Source: Dipteris shenzhenensis (Eukaryota > Polypodiophyta > Polypodiopsida > Gleicheniales). From it: a stretch of DNA of 64,000 nucleotides. The stretch lies in assembly GCA_047967505.1 (NCBI GenBank), contig CM106539.1; one strand, 5' to 3'. A program made the translations under genes and the position numbers. Position 1 is the stretch's first letter. Every line of letters begins with the position of its first letter. This document shows, piece by piece, positions 22,535 through 33,969 of the stretch. The notes beneath the pieces were generated by a model, which worked only from the letters and a program-made list of their open reading frames with translations, made no database searches and was not told the origin of the DNA.

Positions 22535-23330
22535 CTGTCCTGCACCATTTGGAACTGTAATGGTACCTTATGGTCAGAACCAGGGAACTTCTTGGAATCC
22601 TATACAAGCCACGACATAGTCTTCCATACAGAGACACATCAGAGTCCAGAGCGCTCTCTTCCAATAGTGAGTGGATATACATGGGAGTCTGCCTACAGAG
22701 ATGAGACGAGGGGTACAGGAGGAGTTCGAAGTTTAGGTGGAGTTGTAGTCCTTTTGAGATCCACACTTTGGGGGATCATTTCAGTAGAGCAGAGAGATAC
22801 ACATTCCAGATTTCTTTGGATCCCGGATACGACACATGGACAGCCAGGATGTTTGTCACAGTTTGCTACTTCCCCCCGGAGACCTCCCACTTTGCTAGAG
22901 ATATTTGAGGTGATGTATTTGCTGTACTTTATCAGTCCATCGTTGATTTTTCTAGCCGCGGAGAAGTCCTTCTAGTGGGGGACTTGAACGCGAGGACAAG
23001 GGCCCGTCAGGTACCACTTCTTGATTTCAGAGATGATTCCACTCTACTGGTAGATGTTGACCTTGAGGAGGCAGGTATGCTACGGGTTTCGGCTGACAGG
23101 CGAGGTCTATTCTCATCCTATGGGCAGGCCCTATTAGACCTAGGCAGGATACATGATCTCATTATCTATAATGGTCTTGACAGATGGCCCTCTTCAGGTG
23201 GTTTCACATGCTTTCCACATGGGGGGGGCTCCAGTGTTGTTGATTACATCATGGGATCCCCTGTCTTCACATCTCGCATTACTGACTTCACTGCAGCACC
23301 TCTCCCCCTAGGGGCTGATCATACATAGCT
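22535..23330 (+). pseudogene. LINE Z2 ORF2, APE-type endonuclease
   Basis: Starts TIWNCNGTLW, a typical LINE endonuclease N-terminus. After a frame break near 22970 it continues VGDLNARTRARQ, SSVVDYIMGSP and ends PLGADHT, matching the GDxN, DY and (S/A)DH motifs of the exonuclease III-like fold that nicks the target for target-primed reverse transcription. A stop follows at 23326. The N-terminal part also has an altered second motif (TETH where QExx is usual). Confidence 0.75.
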
Positions 23331-23739
23331 TTTCTTTCGCATCTCCACCTCCCTTCGCACAGCACCTTCCACCCCACTCAGTGCTTACTCCACTTACCAC
23401 GATATACACTTTGATCAGGATCACTCACCTTCTTACTCTGGCCGTGTGTACATACTTCTCGCTTATATTGACTTCATACCCCTTTTAGAGGACCGTGCTG
23501 CCCTTGTTACCCGCTCACTACACGAGGCTGCCATTCACGCTTTTCCCCACACCACCCGCTCCACTCGCCCACCACCCCCTGAACTGTACCCTGTAATAGT
23601 TGGTACGATGATGAGTGTAAGGCCTTACGCCGTCAACTCAGATTCAAAACCAAAAATAGTCTTCCGAGTGCACCAGATACGCTACGTGAATACCGTAGAC
23701 CAGTACGGAGGAAGAAACTAGACTTCGTTCGTCGAAACG

Positions 23740-25860
23740 AAGAGGAGCTACTGAACATTTTGTTTAGTAACATCTCTAAGGACTTCTGGCGGAGATTTCT
23801 AGAAGGACGGTCCCCTCCGCTACTCACTGACACCCAGATCTGGTTTGATTATGCACGCACACTTTATGACATCCCAAATCAGCCACAGTCCCTAGTCTCT
23901 CACACATGCCTTGTCCCACATCTGGCACCCTCTTCACTAGAGGAGGGGTAAAGGATGCTGTAATGAAACTTCATAATGGCCGAACAAAGGATCATGAGGG
24001 ACTATGCACTGAGTTCATTGCATATGGGATTAACCTCCTAGCCCCGATCTTAGCAAAGCTTTTTAATGAAGCGGTTTGTTTGGGATTCCCACACACTTGG
24101 ACCATTAACACTATCTCACCCATTCACAAGGCAGGGGATCCCATGAGCTTGGAGAACTACAGGACCATTATGATTGGACATGTCATGTCCAAGATTTATG
24201 CATCAGTACTTGACTCTGAGGTTAACAGACTTGCAGAGTGTCGAGGACTCAGAATAGCAGGACATGCCGGATTCCGACATGATCATGGAACCATGGACCA
24301 CATTCTGACGCTCAGATGTATCATCGAGGAGGCGAGGTCACGGAAGCAGAGGGTTTATTGTTGCTTTGTGAATTTTCGCAAGGCATTTGACACGGTCCTG
24401 AGAGCCCGCCTCATACGGCGCCTACAGGACTTGGGTTATGACCAGGAGATCATTGGGGCTGTCATGGCACTTTACGAGAGAGTTTCTGCCAGAGTTCGGG
24501 CAAGATCCGGGTGGACAGACGAGATCATGAGTACCATCGGGGTCAAACAAGGGTGTCCTTTGTTGCCTACCTTGTTTGGCCTCTACATTGACGAGCTTGA
24601 GACAGTGATGCATACACAGGGGGGTGTAGGTTGCTCTGTTGCGGGCATGCTGATCCAGATTTTTCTCTATGCAGATGACGTGGCTCTCTTGTCTTCCTCA
24701 GCAGTGGGGCTTCAGAGACACCTAGACGCACTACAATCCTTTTGTGAGTCTCATGATCTTCAATACATCTCGAGCCATCATGCGTCAGGAGCAGTTCACA
24801 TTTGCGGGGTCATCTGTTGAGATAGTTTCATCATAAACTTATCTTGGGGTTATCTTCTCCGGACCGAGCTTTACTATGAGACCCGCGATGCAGGCATGCT
24901 TGAGTAGAGGGTATGCCTCATTGGCCAGGCTAGAGAGGCAGTGCTTCGGCTCACACTTTCATGATCCACGCACCAAGGGGTTGCATTTTGACTCCTTGGA
25001 TCGCCTAGCGGGGATGTACGGCAGCCCTTGTTGGGGTCAAACTTGTCGGATACAGAGTGGGCCCGTGTGGAACGGCTATAGGTTCTCATGCTATCACGGA
25101 TGATTCGTGGTAAGTCATCCATTTCTCACCAGATCATTCAGGCTGAGTTTGGGTCACCCCCTTTACAGCTAGATGCTGCATTTCAGGTCATCACATATCT
25201 GTACCGAGTTAGGGAATATGGGGATTATACCTTGGGGCGTAGCAGGCTACCATGGATAGCTCTATCCTCTTCTATGGCACTTGCAGTAGGAGGAGATCAG
25301 AGGTGCTGGTATGCATGTACAGAGAGATGGTTTGAGCGACTGGGGCTCCACATGGATAGACTATCTCCCTTCCAGTATAGCATGGATGCTCCGTTCTGTC
25401 CCCTCTTATCACACGAGGTCAACCAGGTTATCTGTGAGGATCTACTATAGCTACACACTTTTTGGGCCTGGTTGGAACCGAGTGAACTCCCAGTGAAGCT
25501 TAGCTTCTACAGAGATCACTTCTTACATATCACAGCAAAGGGTTTCATTGACCCACTAGGATACACACAGATTCACCTACCCCACTCGATGAGGATCTCT
25601 CTTGGGCAGTTCCGGGTCTCTTCACACAGACTTCGCATCGAGAGCGGCAGAGCAGAGCGACTACCCAAGGAGCGGCGCCGCGCATATGCACACTATGTGA
25701 CATACAGGAGGTTGAGACAGAGGAGCATTTCATCTTCAGGTGTCCTATGTACTATGAGATCCGAGGACGTTTCCACTGCCTCTTCAGAGATAGTTATGGG
25801 ATTTTAGCCCATTTCTTGTCCTACCCAGACTTGCGGTGTTTGGCAGGTTTCATTCATGGA
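23740..25860 (+). pseudogene. LINE Z2 ORF2, reverse transcriptase and C-terminal region (3'-truncated)
   Basis: RT motifs in order: LAPILAKLFNEAV, TISPIHKAGDP, NYRTIMIGHV, CFVNFRKAFDTV (palm Asp), TIGVKQGCPL and FLYADDVALL (about 24664, catalytic DD intact). A shift occurs near 24765. The C-terminal region and part of a Cys motif follow (to about 25760). Compared with Z0 and Z1 the last roughly 600 bases, including the 3' hairpin and TTTC tail, are missing: at 25860 the sequence passes directly into the minus-strand LINE C. The open 304-residue frame 23906-24820 is the longest Z RT piece in the window. Confidence 0.85.
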
Positions 25861-27391
25861 TGAATTATTTTCCACTAGCTTGCTCTCTCCTTTATCCTTG
25901 TTTTGAGCTGAAATGACTTGGCTCCCTGTATGAACTGAAGGCTTTGCTCCTTTGGCTTTTGTCTTTTCCACATAAGTCCTCTGACCTCCTTTATTAGATG
26001 GCCGAGGAATGGCAGCTGGAGGAGGCGGATGAAGGATAGAGGGACACTCAGAAGCCAGGTGCCCAAACTTGTGACAAGAGAAACAAGCTCCAAATTTTCC
26101 ATTTCAAAGTGAAATATTTCTTTCCCAAATTAACACCCTTAATCTCAACAGCAATAGAAGGAGGGGTTGGTCTATCAGTATCCCATAAGATGCGAAAGCG
26201 ATTTTTATTACCTGTGGGACGAGGGGGACAGATCACTTGTCCCAATGTCAATGCTAAGCCAGGAAGCTCCGTTCTCATGTAATCTGGAAAATCAACCATT
26301 TCAACCCATACAGGGCAATGTTGCTTGATGAGATTTTGATAATCATAATTAGGAGACCAAGGCATGATGTGCACCATCTGACGAGCAAAAAATCAAGGGG
26401 ACATTTCCAGCATCTTTTGTTTTGTCAAGGCATCCAAGAGATGAACTTCATAAAATCCTCGGGAGGCAAAATAAACTCCTTTCACATAGCATCCACCTAG
26501 GAGGGAATTCATCCATTGTCCCACATCATTAGCCGAAGGTATTTTCCCTAGGAAAAAGATGATGACTGCAGTCTGAGAGAGCTTCTTCAAAGGATGCACA
26601 AGAGAAGGCAACTTCATTTTGTAAGTGAGTTCCGGAGCAGGTAGCATCCATTCTCTTCTACTTTGTTGAAATTCCTCATTCAACATATCAAACACATAGG
26701 AAGCATCTTCAGATGAAGGAGCTATGGGGGACAGAGTCTCCCTTGACTGTCTTTCGGGTTCTAGAGAGAGCGCCCTCTTTACATAATACTTATTTGTTTC
26801 TGCCATTGAAGCTAGTCGATTCAATAGAAAGATTCAAATTTTAAATTGCAGTTAGGTAACAAGCTATGAAATAGAGAGGGATGAGAGCTAAGACGAAATA
26901 AACAGACTGGATAGAGAATTCAGTCGGGGCAGATAGCTAGCTGAAAAGGAATAGACAAGCGGAGCAATATCCAAGCGAGGGAGGGAGTAACCAAACAGTA
27001 ACACAAACTAGACAGGTTGGGTTGAAACCAGAAAAAGGGCGGCAACGCTTTAGCAGCTGGGCACGGGATTTGGACAGAAGAGCACGAGACTTGGACAAGA
27101 GGGCACGGAAACCTGTTGCGACAATAAAGCTTGCAGGAATACTGCATTACAAACAACTTACACTAATCCAACGCACTGACAAAGTGGGCAAAAACTAAGA
27201 GGAAACCAAAAACGAGGCGTTGAAGGTGGCTTTAGAGAGCACACAGGATGGCGAAACAGTGACAAAATCTCCCATGAGCAGAGGTAAGGGCTCCGAACAG
27301 GCTGCACACAATCCAAAGGAAACGTGGAGCAAGTCGTCTCGCTCACACACTCACCTGTGCGCAACTCTCTCTCACACACACCTGCGCAGCT
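25861..27391 (-). mobile_element. LINE C (Y family): 5' region and ORF1, 3'-truncated
   Basis: On the minus strand the copy starts next to a GTGTGTGTG tract at 27392 and has a 5' UTR of about 580 bases. ORF1 begins at MAETNKYY (26806): YVFDMLNEEFQQSRREW, then a DUF4283-like core (LSQTAVIIFFLGKIP, GVYFASRGFYEVHL), a stop after EMSP, MPWSPNYDYQNLI, CPVWVEMVDFPDYM, and a knuckle region lost to a shift near 26090. It ends at 25861 by junction with Z2. This is the only Y copy here that seems to retain the 5' UTR. Confidence 0.75.
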
Positions 27392-27402
27392 CACACACAC
27401 AC
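27392..27402. repeat. (CA)n junction between LINE A tail and LINE C head
   Basis: TCACACACACA directly beside the T10 run (27403-27412) that is the LINE A poly(A) on the minus strand. Confidence 0.85.
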
Positions 27403-27805
27403 TTTTTTTTTTGTGAGAAGAAATATTTTATTGATGTGAAATAATTACATTCGTAGTTACTTCCAAATTGGAGTAACTACTACTCAACTGAAAATCTCAG
27501 TATAAGCTGTATATACATCATGATCAATCAAACGAGTCTCAAAGCAATCATAGAACGATTGCCGCAGAGATCATTTGAAAAAAACAAAAAGATGGAAAAG
27601 TAGGATCACCAAAGACTCTATGATTTCTGTCTATCCATAGAGTCCACAGTGCCCAGTAGCGCACCCAAACAAAAAATAAATTAAAACCTTGTCTAGCTGG
27701 ATGAAAACCAAATAACCAGCAGAACCTGCCAAATGTAACAGTAGGAAATCTCCCTCGAAGCCTCTGTCGGATGAGAGCAAGGAAATCACCAGTGTGTGGA
27801 CAGTG

Positions 27806-30390
27806 TCAGAAGATGTGAAGCACAGATTCGGCAGAATGTAGACATCTGTGGCAAACAGCCGGAGCAATATGTCTATGTGCGAGTAACTGCCCAGATGGAA
27901 AAATGCCTAGTAGGACTCGCCAAAGGAAAAGCTGTTGCTGAAGAGGGGCTTTATAATGCCAAAGGAGACGCAGCCGCTTTCTCCACCACTTTAGTGGGCG
28001 GTCCATATGCCAAACAGAATTTGCTCTGTCAGAAATCCAAGGCGGAAGTAATAACACGTTATACAGAGAAGGCACTGTGATATGTGAGAGCTTCAAAGGA
28101 CGGGCTGAAGAGGAAGAAGAATGCAGAGTCCAATCCTCAAGCCTATTCTGAAGTTCCAACCGAGGTACCGGCAAGAATGGTTGAAGCATTTCTGAAATTT
28201 GATGCCATAAAGGACAATAATGAGCTCCCAAACCATATTTGCTAGCAGCCATAGAAAAAGATAAAAGAGTGCCATCATCCTGAAGTACATCCGCCACAGA
28301 GGAAATGCCTTTGAAAGATATAAAGTAAGAACGCCTGGGTTCTTGTATAGCCAAAGAAGGGTGAAATACTTTGGACCAATAAATATTTTCAGCCCTCAAG
28401 GAATTTCCCGACAACCATTCCAGGTGGGATAAAATATGCTTCCAATCAAGAAGCAAACGAGAGACAAAAGGACAACCTCTGATCTTGCCTTGAATAGAGC
28501 CAAATAGGAAATCCCACTGTGTAGGCTGCCAATGCCCAAAAGTAGAAGTATCAATATGCAACAAAAGAGAGCGAATCATGAAAGCCCAAGGCTGATCCCC
28601 TTGCATGAACTGCAACATCATTTTCCCCCTGTGAGCAAGTATATGCATTTGAATATTGAGTATATTCAGACCCCCGTGCATCTTTGGAGAGCAGAGACGA
28701 TGCATAGAGAGTAATCTGAAACTTTTCTTGCCATTTTTTAAACACCAGAAAATCTCCATGATAGCAAACATAAAGGAAACTAGATCTGCCTTAGTGAACA
28801 TGATGAGAGGCAGATAGAATTGTATGTATGCTATCAAAATGGATTGCGTTATTCGCAAACGAACATGTAATGGCCAAGTTGCAAGCTTCCAATATTTAAG
28901 TTTTGCCCTTAACTTTGTAAGCACCCAATCAGTTTGTTGAGAACGAGTAAGCCCCCAACCTAGAGGATAGCCAAGATGTTGAATCAGTTGAGAAGTTGGA
29001 ACAATTTCCCCAGGCCACAAAAGACTATGCCAGTCTTTAGCATGCAACGGCAATAATTTTGATTTCTGGAAATTGACACGAAGACCAGCAACCAAACCAT
29101 ATGTAGAAAGAGCCTGCATAATCATGGAGAGATTGCTCCGAATATTTTTCGGGATAAAGAAAGAATCATCATGCTACGGCTGCCAGGAATTTCCAATCCA
29201 TGCAACATGTCAGTGTCCAAAAGGTGGTCCATATATTGAAGCATTGGATGAGTGGCTATGGCAAAAAGTAAAGCACTGAGGGGACATCCTTGCCGAACAG
29301 AACAACCAAGAGTCTAGGTTGTAGAAATATACCCTGAAAGTATGCAAGCAGCTTTACTATCTTGATATAACCAATTGATAACTTGCTGCATTTTTGGGCC
29401 AAATCCCAAGGCCTGCATAGTTGATGAAATAAAATCCCACTTAACAGTATCAAAAGCTTTGGCAATATCAACTTGCAATAGCAAAACATCCTGCTGCATA
29501 TATTTGGCATATTAGATTCCAACATAAGCATTAGCAATGTTATCTGTGATATGCCTACGAGGAACAAAACCATATTGCACAAGATGCAACCCATCATGTA
29601 AATAGCCTTTCAACCGATCAACAATCATTTTGGTAGTAAATTTGTAAATGACCGGCATAAGCGTGATAGGTCTCCAATCAGCCAAAGATCACAAATTTGC
29701 TTTTTTGGAAGGAGTTTAACAAGACCTCGCTTCCATGTGTCTGGCATTTCCTGGTTTTGCCAAGCAGAGTTTACCATATGCAGCAATGTATGCTTCAATA
29801 GAGGCCAATATTCTAGAAAAAACTCAATTGTAAGACCATCCCATCCTCGAGATTTCCATCTTCCACAGGATTTGATTGCATCTGACAATTCCCTCTCAGT
29901 AAAAGGTTCCTCCAATTCCAAAGCTTGAGTAATGGAAATAATAGGAGAAACATGCTGTAAAAGTAAATTTCTTGCAGATAAAACCTACTACAAGAGAGGA
30001 TCTGCAGAACCAAACTGTTGAGAGAAATGATGTACACAAACAGAAGCAAGCTGTGACCGTGATGTAGTCCATGGACCATCAGCAGAAGCACCCTGCAAAT
30101 GTTTGTTTTTAATCTCTTCTGATGCAAGCTTTTAAAAAATTGTTTGGAAGAGCAGCCTTTATCTGTAAAGGCTCTTTGTCTTGCTCTAGTCTCCCATTTA
30201 GCCAGTTTCCTATGATCATTGATTTGAAGACAATGTTTAGCTTGGCATAGTGTTGTTTGCTCATGCAATGACAATGGATGAAGATGACTGAGTTCAGTGA
30301 GGTCTTGACAAGTTAATTTGGCCTGAGCAACAGTTTCCCTCAGAGTCTTCATGTAAGACTTGCCATAACCTCTAATTACATCTTGCATTT
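27806..30390 (-). pseudogene. LINE A ORF2, reverse transcriptase and zf-RVT region
   Basis: Frames in order: an endonuclease-RT linker (30388-29813), FTERELSDAIKSCG and RGWDGLTIEFF (29921-29625), the RT palm with DIAKAFDTVKWDF (about 29480), and a 439-residue open frame 29125-27806. That frame has LVAGLRVNFQKSKLL, HLGYPLGW, SPKMHGGLNILN, LPPWISDRANSVWH, QQQLFLWRVLLG and a zinc-type C-x(2)-C...H ending (CHRCLHSAESVLHIF). The FADD box region (about 29170-29290) is damaged. Several stops separate the pieces. Confidence 0.85.
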
Positions 30391-30619
30391 TAGAAACAAA
30401 AGAATCCCATGCATTATCAATATCAAAGTGGCTCTAAGAAGACAGAGAGTGAGATGCTTCAGTAACCATGGCCTTGAAAGCAACATGTTGCAAATAGCTA
30501 TGGCAGTCTATCATCTAGCATATCATAAAAAGATAATCTCAACCATAAAGGTGCATGATCTGAATGCACAAAGGCATAGTCAATCCACATTTTGCATGTA
30601 AAATCATCATCCTGTTGCG

Positions 30620-31204
30620 GAGCTACACTATACCAACGACCAGACGTGCCTGATAAGAGGGAAGGGCATTATGTTGGAAAGTGTAACCTGGTGACAAAGG
30701 TTGCAATTCCTTCCAAAGATCTACCAAATCAAGGTGCATCAGTAATTGAGACCATGCATGCCTTTCAGGGGTTAACATATGAGTATGTCTTGATGTATTG
30801 TCACCCTGTTGCAGAGCATTATTGAAATCCCCACAGATAAAGGCATGATATCTCCATGGATATTGTTGCATGGCATCCCAAATTGGAGATCTATTCCGAG
30901 AAGATTGAGGTGCATAGACAGAAGCAAATTCAAACACCTCGCCTTGAATGATGCATTGAAGAATAATCCATTTGCCTTGATTGTCATTTAAAGCAATAGC
31001 TGGCTGAAGCTCATGCTTGATAAGAAAGACTACTCCTGAGAAAGAGTGCTCCCCAGCATAGAAGATATCATAGCCACAGTAATGACCTGTCTTTCCTGCA
31101 TAGACATGTTGATTGTGTTCTTGGAGTGCCACTATATCAGGCTGAAATCTATTGATATACAGCCACACAAATTTCATTCCTACTGTCACACATCCCCTGA
31201 ACAT
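30620..31204 (-). pseudogene. LINE A ORF2, APE-type endonuclease
   Basis: One frame of 193 residues: RFQPDIVALQEHNQH (catalytic Glu motif QEH), YDIFYAG, SGVVFLIKHEL, VYAPQSSRN, AFICGDFNNAL (catalytic GDFN intact) and YTFQHNALPSYQARL. The C-terminal SDH motif is past the frame break. This enzyme nicks target DNA to prime reverse transcription. The upstream part is absent before 31204. Confidence 0.85.
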
Positions 31205-31407
31205 TAAGTGTAAATCATTTGATATGAGCAGTTATATTTACAGATATTTATAGGAGAATAACAGCTATGTACAGCAGCAACTTTCGGGATATCAACCCTG
31301 CATTTCTACCTCAGAGTCAGGGCCTCTTCCCTGAGAAGAAACATCTGCCTGAGGAGTAGACAGCAAAGCAGCAACCTCTTCTTCAAGGAAGAGGGTTCTA
31401 CTAACTG

Positions 31408-32105
31408 TTACTGTAGACTAAGTGATCCCAATTCCTGAATTGACCTTTGGAGAGTTTCCACTAGAAGATGCACCATTCCAAGTGCGAGGGGGTGGAGGTT
31501 GTCGAATAGAAATAACTTTTCTTGGACTTTGCCATCCATCAATTGGAGGTTTCGGTCCTTTTGCTGAGGGTTGAATAGCAGGAAGCGAAGGGGAAGAAGC
31601 AGTCCCATTTGAAACCATTGGAGCTTTGCCTTTATCCTGATTCACAAAAAGCTGTCTATTACCTTTATTTTTATTTCCAATAGAGGTAGGAGCATCCTTA
31701 GTGGGCATATGAACAGGTAAAGTGGCAGGAGGCATTTTATGCTGACTCATTGAACACTGCGAAGCCATGTGCCCAAATTTTTTACAGACAAAGCAAGCCC
31801 CTACAAATAAGCCCCTTTTCAATTTATAAAAAGCACTTCCCATGTCAACATTGTTCACTGTGACTGAATAAGACTCTGGTGTGGGATTATTAGTATCCCA
31901 GAGAATGTAAAATCAATTTGAATTGCCATTAGGCCGTGCTGGGCAAACCACTTTGCCTAAAGTCGCTGCATTTTTAGGCAAGAGTGAAGCCATGCATTGC
32001 GGGAAATCTACAACTTCAACCCAGACCGGACATCAGTGTCGGATCAAAGCCTGAAAATCCCTTGTGGGAGACCATGGCAAAACATGCACCATTTGCTAAG
32101 CTAAA
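31408..32105 (-). pseudogene. LINE A ORF1, Y-type C-terminal half
   Basis: After the X-type tail (SSDAASSSEDTDVDLA) the minus strand reads QMVHVLPWSPTRDFQALI, CPVWVEVVDFP, a decayed ILWDTNNPTPES and then the intact VNNVDMGSAFYKLKRG...ACFVCKKFGHMASQC knuckle with a basic, Pro-rich tail (frame 31858-31418). Homologous to ORF1 of LINEs C and D. Stops at about 32090 and 32025 separate it from the X part. Confidence 0.7.
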
Positions 32106-32330
32106 TCAACATCCGTATCTTCCGATGAAGAAGCTGCATCTGATGAAGCAGGGTTCAGCATTTGAGCTTCATTCGGAGGATCAATCTGAGTAAAAGCAGG
32201 GGTGGTATCCTGAGAGAGAGCATGCATGTCATCCTGTAAATTGCCCTCTGCAAGGGGTACATCCATATCCTGAGTAGAAGAAAACTAATGGTGCTCAACA
32301 ATGGTGCAATCCTGAGCTTCTTCAGCAAGA

Positions 32331-32970
32331 GGAGGATTTGCCTGTGATTTATCAACCTTTCTCCAGTAGTGCTTCGGATCGGTAGAGGGCTTTGCCAAAG
32401 AAGCCATAGCAGAAACCGAAGGAGAAGGGAGAGTAACCTTGACAGCTGAAGAAGGAGCAGGTGGTATGGGCCTGAATATAGAAGGGCAAGCACGTGCAAA
32501 ATGACCAACCTGTCGGCAGCGATAACATGCAGTGGGGAAAGATGCAAAATGGAGCTTGATGCGCATCGGATGAGCAAATCCCAAATCAAGATCCAAAGTA
32601 GATGGCACGGGCTGCGTCATATCCCACAGGATGCAAAGACGAACATCACGGGAGGATTTGCCTGTGATTTATCAACCTTTCTCCAGTAGTACTTCGGATC
32701 GGTAGAGGGCTTTGCCAAAGAAGCCATAGCAGAAACCGAAGGAGAAGGGAGAGTAACCTTGACAGCTGAAGAAGGAGCAGGTGGTATGGGCCTGAATATA
32801 GAAGGGCAAACATGTGCAAAATGACCAACCTGTCGGCAGCGATAACATGCAGTGGGGAAAGATGCAAAATGGAGCTTGATGCGCATCGGATGAGCAAATC
32901 CCAAATCAAGATCCAAAGTAGATGGCACGGGCTGCGTCATATCCCACAGGATGCAAAGACGAACATCACG
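32331..32970. repeat. 320-bp tandem duplication in LINE A ORF1
   Basis: Units 32331-32650 and 32651-32970 are nearly identical (for example CAGTAGTGC versus CAGTAGTAC, and CACGTG versus CATGTG). The unit covers the zinc knuckle and Pro/Ser tail. 320 is not a multiple of three, so the second knuckle copy falls into another frame. Confidence 0.95.
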
Positions 32971-33933
32971 GGAGGCTTGCAAGAACTCTTGTCTCAGAAT
33001 ATGGAGAGGCCTTCCCAAAAAAGCTGCAAGAGTTCGAAGATGCTGAAAAAGAGACACAGGCAGCGCTTTGAGAGTAATCCAAACCGGACAGTGAGTCAGA
33101 AGTGTTGCAGAAGGATCGAAAAGCGGATCCCAGGGCATAACATAGGCAAAGAAACCTGCTCTAGGAACGCCAGCATCATTGACAAGGCGCTCTACCACCT
33201 CAGTCGAAGTGCATTGGGCATAGTAAAATCCTTTGCCTAGAAAGACAAAGGAAGAAATACAATCCAGACCCACTGCAACATCAGCCCAATGATGAAGCTG
33301 AGCTGAAAATAAAACCCTACCCATGAAGTATAGGCAGACTCCAAATTGTTGAGCCTGTCGAAGACTAGAGACCAAAAGGGCAGAATCCAAGGAACAAACA
33401 AGCGGGAAACTCGATGAAAGAACTTCTGTAATAGAGGCAGAGCACAATTGTCGAAGAAGATCCAACTGGAGAGAAGAAGAAGGGCCATCAGAATTATCCA
33501 GCTTTGCCGATTTGATGAAAGGGGAGGCAGGCAGACCACCATGCTTTCGGCGAAGGCACACACGAGTAGGAGCAGAGGCAGAAGGAGGTCCCGAGGCCGA
33601 GAAAACAAAAGAGAGAGGGGACTGTGCAGGTTGTACGGTCTGCCGTACAGCCTGTACGGAAGTCCGTACAGCAGGAACGGAGGGTTGTACGGGGGGGTCC
33701 ACAGGGTACGGGAAGAGTACGAGAGACTGCGCGGGAGATTGTAAGGGCGGCAGTACGGAAGGTAGCATCCTGCACGTCAGCGGTACGAAAAACCGTACAG
33801 TTGACGGCAACTGAACTGAAGACAGAGGAGCCGGCAGGGTCAGGGATTGTATGGACGGGGATTGTACGGACGACGATGGTACGGACGGGGATGGTACGGA
33901 CGGAAACAGGGAGGGAGAGAAGGAGGGCTCCAT
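32617..33933 (-). CDS. LINE A ORF1, X-type zinc-knuckle protein
   Basis: The start MEPSFSPSLF at 33933 is chosen because the upstream codons are just GT-repeat. A Ser/Pro/Val-rich low-complexity N-terminus (residues 1 to about 150, encoded by GTACGG-type repeats) is followed by a DUF4283-like nucleic-acid-binding domain (SSFVFLGKGFYYAQC, PWDPLFDP, CPVWITLKALPVSLF) and the CCHC knuckle CYRCRQVGHFAHVC. The open frame runs about 438 codons, then leaves its frame at the tandem-duplication junction (32650). Such ORF1 proteins bind LINE RNA. No endonuclease or RT belongs to this frame. Confidence 0.75.
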   Translation of the reverse strand: MEPSFSPSLFPSVPSPSVPSSSVQSPSIQSLTLPAPLSSVQLPSTVRFFVPLTCRMLPSVLPPLQSPAQSLVLFPYPVDPPVQPSVPAVRTSVQAVRQTVQPAQSPLSFVFSASGPPSASAPTRVCLRRKHGGLPASPFIKSAKLDNSDGPSSSLQLDLLRQLCSASITEVLSSSFPLVCSLDSALLVSSLRQAQQFGVCLYFMGRVLFSAQLHHWADVAVGLDCISSFVFLGKGFYYAQCTSTEVVERLVNDAGVPRAGFFAYVMPWDPLFDPSATLLTHCPVWITLKALPVSLFQHLRTLAAFLGRPLHILRQEFLQASRDVRLCILWDMTQPVPSTLDLDLGFAHPMRIKLHFASFPTACYRCRQVGHFAHVCPSIFRPIPPAPSSAVKVTLPSPSVSAMASLAKPSTDPKYYWRKVDKSQANPPVMFVFASCGI

Positions 33934-33959
33934 CGCACACACACGACGAAAACGAATCC

Positions 33960-33969
33960 TCACACACAC
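33960..33969. repeat. (CA)n junction between LINE E tail and LINE A head
   Basis: TCACACACAC lies between the LINE E T9 run (33970-33978) and the first bases of LINE A. Confidence 0.85.

Larger units (their letters stand above)
27403..33957 (-). mobile_element. LINE A: chimeric X/Y LINE, about 6.5 kb
   Basis: A nearly complete minus-strand LINE: a GT-rich 5' edge, ORF1 of X type (33933 to about 32105), ORF1 C-terminus of Y type (about 32105-31408), endonuclease (31204-30620), RT and C-terminal zinc region (30390-27806), 3' UTR and A10 (27412-27403). It has a 320-bp tandem duplication in ORF1 and many stops and shifts in ORF2, so it is inactive. The two ORF1 types are fused without any poly(A) or LTR between them. 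Confidence 0.8.

Noticed and set aside
27796-28080. 94-aa plus-strand frame inside LINE A.
   Set aside because: Antisense shadow of the LINE A RT C-terminus.
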